In this document: positions 29,461-39,300 of the stretch, in pieces
Position numbering within the stretch: the stretch's first letter is position 1
How the letters are laid out: each line of letters opens with the position of its first letter
The notes under the pieces: generated by a model
The model's database searches: none
Seen by the model: only the letters and a program-made list of their open reading frames with translations
Told to the model about the DNA's origin: nothing
Assembly (NCBI GenBank): GCA_026709935.1
Contig: JAPOSC010000059.1
Coordinates: 1 to 64,000, forward strand
Reading direction: 5' to 3'
DNA length: 64,000 bases
Source: Thiotrichales bacterium
Lineage (GTDB): Bacteria; Pseudomonadota; Gammaproteobacteria; HK1
Position numbers and translations under genes: made by a program

Positions 29461-30509
29461 TCACGGCGGCAGCTCGTCCTCGACCTCGAAGATCTTCACC
29501 AGGAGCGCCACCCGCATCCACATTCCGTTGCGTTCCTGGCGCCAGTACATCGCCCGCGGGTCCGCGTCGATGGCGGGATCGATCTCGGGGCCGCGCGGCA
29601 GGGGGTGCATGATCACCGCGTCGGAGCGCAGCGCGGGCAACTGCTCGGGACCGATCCGGTACCGGGCGTGCTCGTAGCCCTTCGACTCATCGCCGACATC
29701 GTGCTCGGTCTGGAGGCGGGTGACGTAGATGGCGTCGAGGTCCCCGATCACGGAGCCGAGCTCCCGCGTCTCGTGGAACGGGAGGCCGTGCTCGCGCAGA
29801 TGCACCTTGATGTCACTGCCCATCCCGAAGTCGTCCGGTGCGATGAACACCAGGCGCACGTCGCGGTAGTTCTTCATGAGATAGGCGAGGGAGCGCGCCG
29901 TGCGCCCGCGGCGCAGATCGCCCATCAGGCCGATGGTCTTGCCGTCGATACCCCCGCGTCGCCCGAAGCTGCGCTCCAGCGTGTGGATGTCGAGAAGCGC
30001 CTGGGTCGGGTGCTGGTCCCGGCCGCTGCCGGCGTTGATGATCGGCACCGGCCGCTTGATGCGGTCCATCAGCGCCGCCGACTGGGCCGCCATGCCCGCC
30101 TCGTGGGTCCGCATGATGATGACGTCCACGTAGGAGCTGAACGTCCGGATGCTGTCCTCGAACGTCTCCCCCTTGACCTCCGAGGAGATGGCGGGGTCGC
30201 GGATCTCGCTCGTGCGGACTCCGAGCAGATGGCAGGCGTTGTCGAACGAGAGAAACGTCCGCGTGGACGGTTGGGTGAAGTAGAGCATCGCCCGCTTGTG
30301 GGGCAGCAGCGTTTGCAGCGAGCGCGCCCCGAGCCTGGACCTCGCATGCCGACGCAGCCGGGTGGACAGGGCACAGAGGTCGTCGAGCAGGGCCCGGTCG
30401 AACTGCCGGGGATCGAGGACGTGGAAGAGACGACGATGACGCTGGCTCAATCCTGCGGCTCCGGCTCCGTGACGGCGCCCTTGTACCAGAGCGCCCGACC
30501 GGACGCCAT
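29461..30509 (-). CDS. pyrB: aspartate carbamoyltransferase-like enzyme with an apparent N-terminal frameshift
   Basis: This family condenses carbamoyl phosphate and aspartate in pyrimidine synthesis. The catalytic signatures are present: carbamoyl-phosphate loop QPSTRTFLSF, SSEVKGETFEDSIRTFSS, VINAGSG-type INAGSGRDQHPTQALLDIHT, and HPLPRGPEID. The C-terminal region has YWRQERNGMWMRVALLV. The main frame runs 29461-30450 (329 residues) if begun at TTG 30448-30450. Just upstream a second frame reads MASGRALWYKGAVTEPEPQD and stops at TGA overlapping that TTG. Inserting one T would join both into a continuous protein of about 349 residues. So this is either a 1-base deletion or sequencing error, or stop-start coupling. 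In-frame ATG 30579 is another possible start but gives a low-complexity N-terminus. Confidence 0.78.
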
Positions 30510-30576
30510 GCTCCGGCGGGATCCGCGTGACATCACGCTTGTCGGCATCGAACTCGAAGGCCACGAACCCGATGGC

Positions 30577-30608
30577 CATGAATCGTGGACCATGAATCGT
30601 AATATACT
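30577..30608. promoter_or_regulatory. putative promoter region with 10-bp direct repeat between pyrB and the pyrK-like gene
   Basis: CATGAATCGT occurs at 30577-30586 and 30591-30600 (14-bp spacing). The second copy is followed by TATACT (30603-30608), a good -10 hexamer for the plus-strand gene at 30676; no strong -35 is visible. The reverse strand reads TATATT nearby, so divergent promoters may overlap. The repeat could be an operator; this is inference. Confidence 0.35.
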
Positions 30609-30675
30609 CTCGGCCCACGCCCGCTGGCCGCGCCCGCCGACGGCTCTTCCGCGACACCTCCGGACCCCACACTCA

Positions 30676-31572
30676 GTGCACCGCGGCACCATCTTCGTCG
30701 AGGATTGCGAGATCCTGGCGCACGAGGCCCATCCGGCCGGTCAGTGGCGGTTGCGCCTCCATGCGCCGCGGATCGCGGCAAAGGCTGAGCCCGGCTCCTT
30801 CGTGCACCTGCGTTGCGACCCCCTGCTCCCGATGCGCCGTCCCATGTCGCTGATGCGGGCGGACCCCGACGGCGGCTGGGTGGACCTCCTGTACAAGGAG
30901 GTCGGCCACGGCACGAGGCAGCTCGCCGGCCAGCCCCCGGGCACTCACCTCAGCGTCATCGGCCCCATCGGGCGTCCGTTCGAAGCGGTCGCGGGCCGTG
31001 CCCGCGCGCTGCTCATCGGGGGCGGCGTCGGCATCCCGCCCATGGTTTTCCTGGCCGACCGGCTGCGGCGGGACCCGTCGGTATCGACCTTCGTGGCGAT
31101 GGGCTCGGAGGTGCCGTTTCCGTTCGAGACGCCGGCGTCGGACATTCCGGTGCCGGGCGTCGACGGCGGCGCCACCGCGACGATGCCGCTTCTGGAGCGC
31201 TGGGGCATCGCCGCGCGGCTCGCGAGCGGGGCCGGCCTCCCCGGCTGCCACCATGGCCACGTCACCGATCTCGCGAAGACCTGGCTCGATGCGCTCGACA
31301 AGGATGCGCGCGCCGAGGTCGCCGTCTACGCCTGTGGTCCCGTACCCATGCTCGAAGCCTCGGTCGATCTTGCCCGCGCGCACGCGCTTCCGTGCCTCGT
31401 CTCGCTGGAGGAGTACATGGCCTGCGCGGTGGGGGGATGCGCCGGATGCACGGTGCGGGTGCGCACGGCGGGCGGTCGCGCAATGAAGCGGGTGTGCGTG
31501 GACGGCCCGGTGTTCGACGGTCACACCGTCGTCTTCGACCCCTCGACCCCGAAACCCGCCGAGCTCTGCTGA
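30676..31572 (+). CDS. PyrK-like FAD/[2Fe-2S] electron-transfer flavoprotein
   Basis: The 298-residue product resembles the electron-transfer subunit of class 1B dihydroorotate dehydrogenase. The FAD-binding barrel shows AEPGSFVHLRC and RRPMSLMRAD (R-P-x-S motif). The NAD-binding half shows ALLIGGGVGIPPMVFLADRL and VYACGPVPMLEA. The C-terminal 2Fe-2S site is SLEEYMACAVGGCAGCTVRV with a fourth cysteine in KRVCVDGPVF. The GTG at 30676 fits the family start (VHRGTIFVEDCEIL); an ATG at 30592 would place the -10 box inside the gene. It is divergent from the pyrB-like gene, which suggests pyrimidine metabolism, although no pyrD is in the window. Confidence 0.85.
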   Translation: MHRGTIFVEDCEILAHEAHPAGQWRLRLHAPRIAAKAEPGSFVHLRCDPLLPMRRPMSLMRADPDGGWVDLLYKEVGHGTRQLAGQPPGTHLSVIGPIGRPFEAVAGRARALLIGGGVGIPPMVFLADRLRRDPSVSTFVAMGSEVPFPFETPASDIPVPGVDGGATATMPLLERWGIAARLASGAGLPGCHHGHVTDLAKTWLDALDKDARAEVAVYACGPVPMLEASVDLARAHALPCLVSLEEYMACAVGGCAGCTVRVRTAGGRAMKRVCVDGPVFDGHTVVFDPSTPKPAELC

Positions 31573-31580
31573 ACCACGCC

Positions 31581-32813
31581 ATGCTCCCGGTCGATAACGC
31601 TTCGAAGCCCCTGAGCGGAATTCGCGTCCTGGAAATGGGACAGCTCATCGCAGGGCCATTCGCCGGATGCGTGCTTGCATACTTCGGCGCGGAAGTCATC
31701 AAGGTAGAACCTCCCGGCACCGGCGACCCGCTGCGCAACTGGCGGGCGCTGAAGAACGGGACGTCGCTCTGGTGGCGCGCGATGGGGCGAAACAAGAAAT
31801 GCGTCACGCTGAACCTGCGTACACCCAGAGGCCGGGAGATCGCGCGGGCGCTCGCGCTGCGCTCCGACGTGCTCATCGAGAACTTCCGTCCGGGCACCAT
31901 GGAGAAGTGGGGGCTCGGTCCCGACGATCTGCGGGCCGAAGCTCCGGAGCTCGTCTACACGCGGGTTTCGGGCTACGGCCAGACCGGACCCTTCGCGACG
32001 AAACCCGGATTCGCATCGGTGTGCGAGGGCTTCGGCGGGCTGCGCTACATCAACGGCGTTCCCGGCCAGCCGCCGGTGCGTCCCAACCTGAGCCTGGGCG
32101 ACACCCTGGCCGCCCTGCACGCGGTGATCGGGGTGCTGCTCGCGCTCGTCCACCGCCACCGCATCGACGGCGGCGCCACCGACAGCGGCGCCGGCGCCGG
32201 GCAGGTGGTCGATGTGGCCATCTACGAGTCGGTGTACAACGTCCTCGAAGCGATGGTGCCGGAGTACGACGGCGCCGGCATCGTGCGCGAGCCGTCGGGC
32301 TCGACCCTGACCGGCATCGTCCCCACCAACACCTATCCGTGCGCAGACGGGCGGTACGTGATCATCGGCGGCAACGGCGACTCCATCTTCAAGCGGCTGA
32401 TGCACGCGGCGGGACGCGACGATCTCGCCGACGACCCGCGGCTTGCGGACAACGCCGGCCGGGTCGCCCACCAGCGCGAGGTGGACGATGCAATCGCCAG
32501 GTGGACCTGCACCCTCGACTCCGGCCGCGTGCTCGAAACCCTGGACGGCGCCGGGGTTCCCGCCGGCCCCATCTACAGCGTCGCCGACATGATGGAAGAT
32601 CCGCAGTACAACGCCCGCGGCCTGTTCGAGACGGTCGAAGTCGCGGGAGAAGCCCTGAAGATTCCAGCCCTCGCCCCGAAGCTCGGCGACACACCGGGCG
32701 CGACCCGGTGGCCGGGATCTGAACTCGGAGCCCACAATCGCGAGGTCTACATGGGCACCTTGGGCCTCGACGAGGACGAGCTCCGGTCGCTTGCGAGCGC
32801 CGGGGTCGTCTGA
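31581..32813 (+). CDS. CaiB/BaiF family (class III) CoA transferase
   Basis: Class III enzymes move CoA between carboxylic acids through an enzyme-aspartyl anhydride. The 410-residue protein opens with PLSGIRVLEMGQLIAGPFAG and FGAEVIKVEPPGTGDPLRNW. The catalytic aspartate region is GFASVCEGFGGLRYING then LSLGDTLAALHAVIGVLLAL (D in SLGDT). IYESVYNVLEAMVPEY and PIYSVADMMEDPQY are typical. The start is ATG 31581, 8 nt after the PyrK-like stop. The substrate is unknown; the aldehyde dehydrogenase downstream suggests a catabolic pathway. Confidence 0.88.
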   Translation: MLPVDNASKPLSGIRVLEMGQLIAGPFAGCVLAYFGAEVIKVEPPGTGDPLRNWRALKNGTSLWWRAMGRNKKCVTLNLRTPRGREIARALALRSDVLIENFRPGTMEKWGLGPDDLRAEAPELVYTRVSGYGQTGPFATKPGFASVCEGFGGLRYINGVPGQPPVRPNLSLGDTLAALHAVIGVLLALVHRHRIDGGATDSGAGAGQVVDVAIYESVYNVLEAMVPEYDGAGIVREPSGSTLTGIVPTNTYPCADGRYVIIGGNGDSIFKRLMHAAGRDDLADDPRLADNAGRVAHQREVDDAIARWTCTLDSGRVLETLDGAGVPAGPIYSVADMMEDPQYNARGLFETVEVAGEALKIPALAPKLGDTPGATRWPGSELGAHNREVYMGTLGLDEDELRSLASAGVV

Positions 32814-32933
32814 GGAGACATCCAAGGGGACGAGGTGCCGCGTCGCCGTCCTTCCGGCGCCGCGCGCTCGGATACGTCCGCGGAATTCGACTACGCATGA
32901 TTCGTACATGATTCATACTCGAGGGACACAACA

Positions 32934-34388
32934 ATGATCGGACCGGATCTGAACTTCACGCCGCGCGGACTCTGGATCGGCGGCGAGTGGCAGGAAGCAG
33001 CGGAGGGTGGACGCCTCGCGTCGATCAATCCGTCCACCGGCGAGCCCCTGGGCGAGGTGCCGGCCGCGACCGACGCCGATGTCGACCGCGCGGTGCGCGC
33101 CGCCCGCGCGGCGTACGAATCGGACTGGGGGCGGATGCCTATCGCTGAGCGCGCAGGGTATCTGGAACGCCTCGCGGATCGCCTGCACGCGCACCGCGAC
33201 GCACTCGGGCTCATGGACTGCGTCGACGCCGGCAACGCCCTCTCGGGCATGGTGGGCGACGTGGACTGGACGGTGGACACCCTGCGCTATTTCGCAGGCC
33301 TGGTCACGGAGATCAAGGGAGAGACCTCGTCCTACGGCCCGCGGCATCTCAACTTCACCCGGCGCCAGCCCTACGGCGTGGTGGCCAAAATCAACCCCTT
33401 CAACCATCCGTTCCGCTTCTGCGCGGAGAAGTCCGCAGCCGCGCTGGCGGCGGGCAACACGGTGGTGGTGAAGGGTTCGGATCAGGCGCCGCTTTCGAGC
33501 CTGCGCTTCGCGGAGCTGTGCGAAGGGCTCCTGCCGCCGGGGGTGGTGAACGTGGTGACCGGTGGCGCTGCGGCCGGTTCGGCCATGGTGCGGCACCCGC
33601 TGGTGGAACGCATCGGCTTCGTAGGCTCGGTGGAGACCGGGCGCATCATCGCCCGCGAAGCGGCGGAGGGGATGAAGGAAGTCACCCTGGAACTCGGCGG
33701 CAAGAACCCCGTCATCATCTTCCCCGACGCCGACCCCGCGCAGGCGGCAAGGGCCGCGGTGAAGGGGATGAACATGAACCGCCAGGGCCAGTCGTGCAGC
33801 TCGACCTCGCGCGTCTTCGTGCACGAATCGCTGCACGGCGCGGTGCTGGAAGCCCTGGTGGCGGAGGTGGAGGCCCTGCCGGTGGGTCTGCCCTGGGAGG
33901 ACGGCAAGGAGGTCGGACCCATCGTGTCCGCGCGACAGTTCGACCGGGTGATGGGCTACATCGCATCGGGCCGCGACCAGGGCGCACGCCTCGTCACCGG
34001 CGGCGGCCGCCCCGCGGACCCGGCGCTCTCGAACGGGTTCTTCGTCTCCCCCACCGTGTTCGACGGAGTCGACGACTCCATGCGCATCGCCCGCGAGGAG
34101 ATCTTCGGCCCGGTCATGTCGGTCTTCACCTGGTCGGACCTCGACGACGTACTGGCAAAGGCGAACGCGCTCCAATACGGCCTCACCGCCGCCATCATCA
34201 CCAACGATCTGGACCGGGCCATGGAGACCGCGGAGCGGGTGGAGGCGGGCTACGTGTGGATCAACTCCACCGGGCGCTACATCGGCGTCCCCTACGGCGG
34301 CTGGAAACAGAGCGGCTCGGGACGCGAGGAGTGCTTCGAGGAGCTACTGAGCTACACCCGCATCAAGAACGTGAACCTGCGCTGGTAG
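32934..34388 (+). CDS. NAD(P)-dependent aldehyde dehydrogenase
   Basis: A 484-residue ALDH superfamily member, closest in appearance to betaine/semialdehyde dehydrogenases. Motifs: KINPFNHPFRFCAEKSAAAL (cofactor site), ELGGKNPVIIFPDAD (general-base E), GQSCSSTSRVFVHE (catalytic C), EEIFGPVMSVFTWSDLDDVL, and PYGGWKQSGSGREECFEEL at the C-terminus. Oxidises an aldehyde to an acid in the cytoplasm; the substrate is not evident. It lies 120 bp after the CoA transferase on the same strand, and the two may act in one pathway. The defence island begins 62 bp beyond its stop. Confidence 0.92.
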   Translation: MIGPDLNFTPRGLWIGGEWQEAAEGGRLASINPSTGEPLGEVPAATDADVDRAVRAARAAYESDWGRMPIAERAGYLERLADRLHAHRDALGLMDCVDAGNALSGMVGDVDWTVDTLRYFAGLVTEIKGETSSYGPRHLNFTRRQPYGVVAKINPFNHPFRFCAEKSAAALAAGNTVVVKGSDQAPLSSLRFAELCEGLLPPGVVNVVTGGAAAGSAMVRHPLVERIGFVGSVETGRIIAREAAEGMKEVTLELGGKNPVIIFPDADPAQAARAAVKGMNMNRQGQSCSSTSRVFVHESLHGAVLEALVAEVEALPVGLPWEDGKEVGPIVSARQFDRVMGYIASGRDQGARLVTGGGRPADPALSNGFFVSPTVFDGVDDSMRIAREEIFGPVMSVFTWSDLDDVLAKANALQYGLTAAIITNDLDRAMETAERVEAGYVWINSTGRYIGVPYGGWKQSGSGREECFEELLSYTRIKNVNLRW

Positions 34389-34450
34389 GGCAGGCTCCGG
34401 GTTGTCGCCAGATCCCGGCAAGGATCGGAGAACCGCTCGGGCTTCGATGG

Positions 34451-36253
34451 TTACGCCCCCTCGCCCGGTGTCGCCTCGTCGAAAAGCGCCTTGAGCAGGT
34501 CGAGGGTTTCCGAAACTTCCGTCGGAATCGAACGCGGATCAACGAAATCCACGAGTTGATGCAGATCACCCTTGCGCAGCAGCATGGCGTGCCCGAGTCG
34601 CTCGGCCAGACGACGGAAGAATGCTTCCGCGAAATCGCTCAGCTTGATGCGCTCGGTGCTTGCCTCCCACAACAGGCGCGCCGCGTCGGCATCGAGTCCC
34701 TGCCAGGTCGCGAAGTCCGAGGTGCGGCCCGAGAAGACGCGCTCCAGGATCAACGCATCGAGCACCTCGTCGATCTCGCCGGCAAATGACTCCGCGAACA
34801 GCGGCGGTTCGGAATAGGCATTCCTAGCGTACCGCTTCAGAACCGCAGGCGTGATGAAATAGTTCTCGATTTCATATCGGCGCCAGTACCTGATCCGGAG
34901 ACCGCCACTGTTCGTATCCTGTCCCTGACCACGGTCGCTGTCCAGGATCGCCAGCCCACGCAACCCCGGCAACATCTCGCGCAGGGCAAAGAAGTGCCGT
35001 TCGGGCGTCACCCCGAAGCCTCCTTCCACCCGCTCGATTTCCGAGTCGATCTGCGCGTCGGGGCCGGGAAAATTGTCCTGCACGTGGAATGCGTTGATTC
35101 GGTCGTCCCATGCGTCCGCAACAGGGTGATCCAGCCGTCTCGCCAGCGCCTGCAGAATGTCGAGATTGGTACGTCCCTCGACATAAAGCACGTAACCCCG
35201 TTGCCTGGCTCGGACATAGTGGGCGGTGCCGTAGTGCTTGAGCGTATTGCGGATCCCGGTTTTCGCCGCGAGGTCGTCGGCGCGCCCGTCGAGCAACAGC
35301 GTGAGATTGCGGTCCAGGGCCTCCTCGAGGATGACCTCGGAGTGGGTCACCAGGATCACCTGAGACCCGTTCTCATGGGCAATCTCGCGCAGCAGCACGT
35401 AGACCTGCTTCTGGCGCAGTATCTCCAGGTGCGCATCCGGTTCGTCGATCAGCAACACGCTGGGTCGGTGGGAGTAGAGGTAGGCGAAGATGAGGAGCAT
35501 CTGCTGCAACCCGCGACCGGCGAGGGCGATGTCGAGCGGCTCCTTCACCTCCGGTTGACGATAGAGGAGATCGATGGCGCCTCTCGCGGTCTCCCGGGGG
35601 TCGCCCAGATCGACCGAGAACAGCCGCTTCGTCAGCTTGGTGATCTTCTTCCAGTCCCCGGGAGTGTTCTTCAGCACCATCAGACAGAGATTGCGCAGCG
35701 TCTGCGCCGTCTGGCCCTGGCCCAGCAGTACGTCGATACGCCCCGGCTGGAGTATCGGCTCCTCGGTTTCCAGGCCCGACATGGGATAGAGCAGATCGAC
35801 GTTCACCCGCGCCGCCGCCTCGATGAGGGCCGGTCTCGCAAGGGTCTCCTCGTCGGGCTTGCAGTAGATCAACTCCTCGCCCTGATTGCGAAAGTGCATG
35901 GTGACGGGCTCGACCTTGTTCTCGTGGAGCACCCCGAGGGTGATCACCAGCGGAATGTCCGCATTGCGCTTGCGCACGACGGTGTTGTGCCAGAAGTAGC
36001 GCGTGCGGGGCACGGGCACCGAGACGAGATTCAGCCGATTGAGCGAGGTCGACGTGCGTTCCGGAGGTGGCGCGTTGCCCTTGCTGTCGTACCAGGTCCT
36101 GACCGCCTGGGACCAGAGCGCGATGGCCTGGATCGCCGTCGTCTTGCCGCAGTTGTTCGGGCCGATGAGCACCGTCGGATGATCCAGCTCGATGCGCTGT
36201 CGATCCCCGAAGCACTTGAAGTTCCGGATCTCCAGATAGTGAAACAACCTCAT
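34451..36253 (-). CDS. OLD-like ATPase with C-terminal TOPRIM-type nuclease region
   Basis: A 600-residue SMC/OLD-type ATPase. Residues 1-345 are the ATPase: YLEIRNFKCFGDRQRIEL, Walker A GPNNCGKTT (31-39), a signature-like ALAGRGLQQMLLIFAYL (243-259), Walker B VLLIDEPDAHLEI (266-278) and H-loop VTHSE (302-306). From about 350 there is a TOPRIM-like pattern: YVLYVEGRTNLDIL (E359), LAILDSDRGQG (D438, D440) and YWRRYEIENYFITP. Related OLD and PARIS/Gabija-type proteins defend against phage or nick DNA. It lies 97 bp downstream of hsdR on the same strand. The exact subclass is uncertain, and no UvrD-like helicase (a Gabija hallmark) is adjacent. Confidence 0.82.
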   Translation of the reverse strand: MRLFHYLEIRNFKCFGDRQRIELDHPTVLIGPNNCGKTTAIQAIALWSQAVRTWYDSKGNAPPPERTSTSLNRLNLVSVPVPRTRYFWHNTVVRKRNADIPLVITLGVLHENKVEPVTMHFRNQGEELIYCKPDEETLARPALIEAAARVNVDLLYPMSGLETEEPILQPGRIDVLLGQGQTAQTLRNLCLMVLKNTPGDWKKITKLTKRLFSVDLGDPRETARGAIDLLYRQPEVKEPLDIALAGRGLQQMLLIFAYLYSHRPSVLLIDEPDAHLEILRQKQVYVLLREIAHENGSQVILVTHSEVILEEALDRNLTLLLDGRADDLAAKTGIRNTLKHYGTAHYVRARQRGYVLYVEGRTNLDILQALARRLDHPVADAWDDRINAFHVQDNFPGPDAQIDSEIERVEGGFGVTPERHFFALREMLPGLRGLAILDSDRGQGQDTNSGGLRIRYWRRYEIENYFITPAVLKRYARNAYSEPPLFAESFAGEIDEVLDALILERVFSGRTSDFATWQGLDADAARLLWEASTERIKLSDFAEAFFRRLAERLGHAMLLRKGDLHQLVDFVDPRSIPTEVSETLDLLKALFDEATPGEGA

Positions 36254-36350
36254 ACGGCGTCCTCCCGGTGCATCACAACGCCGCGAACATCAATCCTGCC
36301 GATGACGGCCGCGGTGATCGGCGCCGCGCAGTTTTCCCAACGGCGCATGG

Positions 36351-39300
36351 CTACGCGGCCATCGCGAATTCGCCGTGGACGGCCTGCTGCCAGACGTGGG
36401 TGTAGACCTCGGCCGCCATCGCATCCTTCTCCTCGGGCGAGAACGGCGGTGTCGGCAGGCTGGCGTAAACCTTGTCGCGGATGAGAACCTCGATGTCCGC
36501 CTTGGTCTGTTCCTTCTCCCAGAAGCGGTCGAGCTCCTTCAGGCGCGCCTTGATCGAAGCGAGCAGGTCGCGGCTCGCCTGCTTGACCCGCTCCCGCTCG
36601 GCCCGGCCAAGGTTCTCCTTCTTCAGCAGGTCGAAGATGGCAAGCTCGTCCTCGCCGAGGCCCTCCTCGACCGCGCGTCGTTGCTCCACGTCCAGCTCCT
36701 CGACGAGCTCCATCAGCCGCCGGAAGGTCTCCTCGACGGTCACGCGGTCTTTCTCCCGGTTGTAGTCGGCGACGATCGCTTCGTATTTCTGCTGGTAGTC
36801 CATCCTCGACGGGTTGCGCGCCAGCATCTCGGCCAGCTTCTGCTCGACGATCTCGCGGATGTCCCGTAGCGCCGTCGCCTTGCAGCGCACCTTCTTCGCG
36901 AATTCCTCGCGCAGCTTCTCGGCATCGATCCGGCTGAGATCGAAGGTCAGCCCCTCGGCCTGGTCGTCGCCGGGCGCCCGCGTGCGGATCGCCTCGTTCA
37001 CGATGCGGTGCAGCGCTTTGAGGAGCGCGGTCACGTCCGCGGTATCGCGCCGCTCCGAGAGCTTCTTGTAGATCGCCTCGATATTGTCGTGCCGCTCGGC
37101 GAACGGAAACGCCGACGGCTCCGTCAGCAGCGCCTTGAAGCGGATGAACACCTGCCGGGCCAGCACCTCGAAGCGTCGCTTGGTCTCGTCGCTGGTGTAG
37201 ACGGCCTCCACGGCGTCCTTGAGCCCCTCGATGCAGGTGAAGCCGGTCGAGCCGATCAGGGTCGCGGGATCGAAGCCGAGGCGGCGGAGGTGCGCCTCCG
37301 TCGCCTCGATGGCCTCGATCAACGCCTGCATGCGCTCTTCGATGGGGGCGACGATCGCCTCGCCGCCGGTGTCCCCGTCATCGCCCAGCGCGTACTGCGC
37401 CAGCGCCTCGCGCAGGCTCTTCAGCATGCCGTTGTAGTCGACGATCAGGCCGAAGTCCTTGCCCGGCCAGACCCGATTCGCCCGGGCGATCGCCTGCATC
37501 AGCGAGTGCGCCTTCATCGGCTTGTCGATGTAGAGCGTCGAGAGGCACTCGACGTCGAAACCGGTCAGCCACATCGCGCAGACGATGGCGACCCGGAAGG
37601 GATGCTCGGGGTTCTTGAACGCCTTCTCGACATCGACGCGCTTGCCGTCCGCCGTCTCGAAACCCTGCTTCATCCGCGCCCGGTGCGGGACGATGTCGAA
37701 ACCCCACTTGGCGAAATCCCTGACCTCGTTCCGGGCCCCGCTGATGATGATCTCGACGATGGTTTCATCCAGCCACGCGGCCTGGGCGGCCAGCGCCTCG
37801 GCTTTCTCGGCGAGTGCGGCGCGGATGGATTCATCGCCCTCTGCCTCTGCTTCCGCGCGCCTCGCGTCCGCTGCTTTGCGGACGGCTGCCGCCCTGGCCC
37901 GCCAGCGCGGAACGATCCGCTGGTACATCCGGGCGCAGGTGATCTTGTCGACGCATACCAGCATCGACTTGCCCGACTGCCACCGGGTTGCGCAGTGCTC
38001 GACGAAATCGGCCGCAATCCGGTCAAGCCGTTCGTCGGCGGTGATGACTTCGTAGTCCTGGCCCAGCAACTTCTCCAGTAGCGCCTCCCGGTCGGGGTCG
38101 AGTTCGGCCTCCTCGATCTTCTCGGCAATGCGGTCGTTCAGGTCGAGCCGCGCCAATCCCAGCTTCTCGCCCCGGTTCTCGTAGACCAGCTTGACGGTGG
38201 CTCCGTCCTCCTCGGAGCGCTTGAAGTCGTAGCGCGAGATGTAATCTCCGAAGATGCGCTTCGTGATCTCGTCCTGCTTGAAGAGCGGCGTGCCGGTGAA
38301 GCCGATGAAGGCCGCGTTCGGCAGCGCGAGGCGCATGTTGCGGGCCAGCCGCCCGGCCTGCGTGCGATGCGCCTCGTCGGAGATCACGATGATGTCGCCG
38401 CGCTCGCTGTAGGGCCGCTTCGGATCGACATCCTTGTTGAACTTGTGGATGAGGCTGAAGACGTAGCGGTGGTTCTCCTTGAGCCGCCTTTCCAGGTCGT
38501 CGCCCGACGCGGCCCGCGGCGTGTTGTCGTCGGCGATACCGCAGCCGACGAAGGTCCCGTAGATCTGGCCGTCGAGATCGTTCCGGTCGGTCATCAGCAG
38601 GAACGTGAAGTTGCCGTCCAGCTTCCGCCGCACCTTCTCGGCGAAGAAGGCCATGGAATAGGATTTTCCGCTCCCCTGGGTGTGCCAGAACACTCCGAGC
38701 CGGCCGAGGTCGGGATGCGCCCGCTCGACAATGTCGACCGATCCGGCGGGAATGTAGGATGCCGGCTCCTCCGCAACCTTCGGCAGCGGCGGCAGATCCT
38801 CCTCGGGGCTCCGCGATTGGAGCGGCAACTCCACGATGCGATGTGTCAGACGCCGGCCCGGCGGGAACTCCAGTTTCAACGTCTCCTGATTCCTCACGGA
38901 CGCCACCGCCCGGTTGACACCCAGAACCTGGTGGTTTCGGGCAACGACCTTCCGAGTGGCCCCCGGCTTGCTCTCGTCGAACAGGATGAAGTTCTCGACG
39001 ATATCCAGCAGCGGATCGTGCGCCAGCATGCCGTTCAGCATGACCTCCGCATCCAGACGGCCCGTGTCCATCTCGTCGAGCCGCTTCCACTCGGCGAAGT
39101 GCTCCCACCCGCTGGTGATGGAGCCGTAACGGGCGCGGTCGCCATTCGACACGATCAGGAAAGCGTTGTGATGGAAGGCGTGGGCGATGACGTTCTCGTC
39201 CAGATAGTCGGAGAGGTTGTTGTCGAACCCCTCGCGGATGTTCCGGTAGACCGCCTTCAGCTCGATGAAGACCAGCGGCAGGCCGTTGACGAAGCAGACC

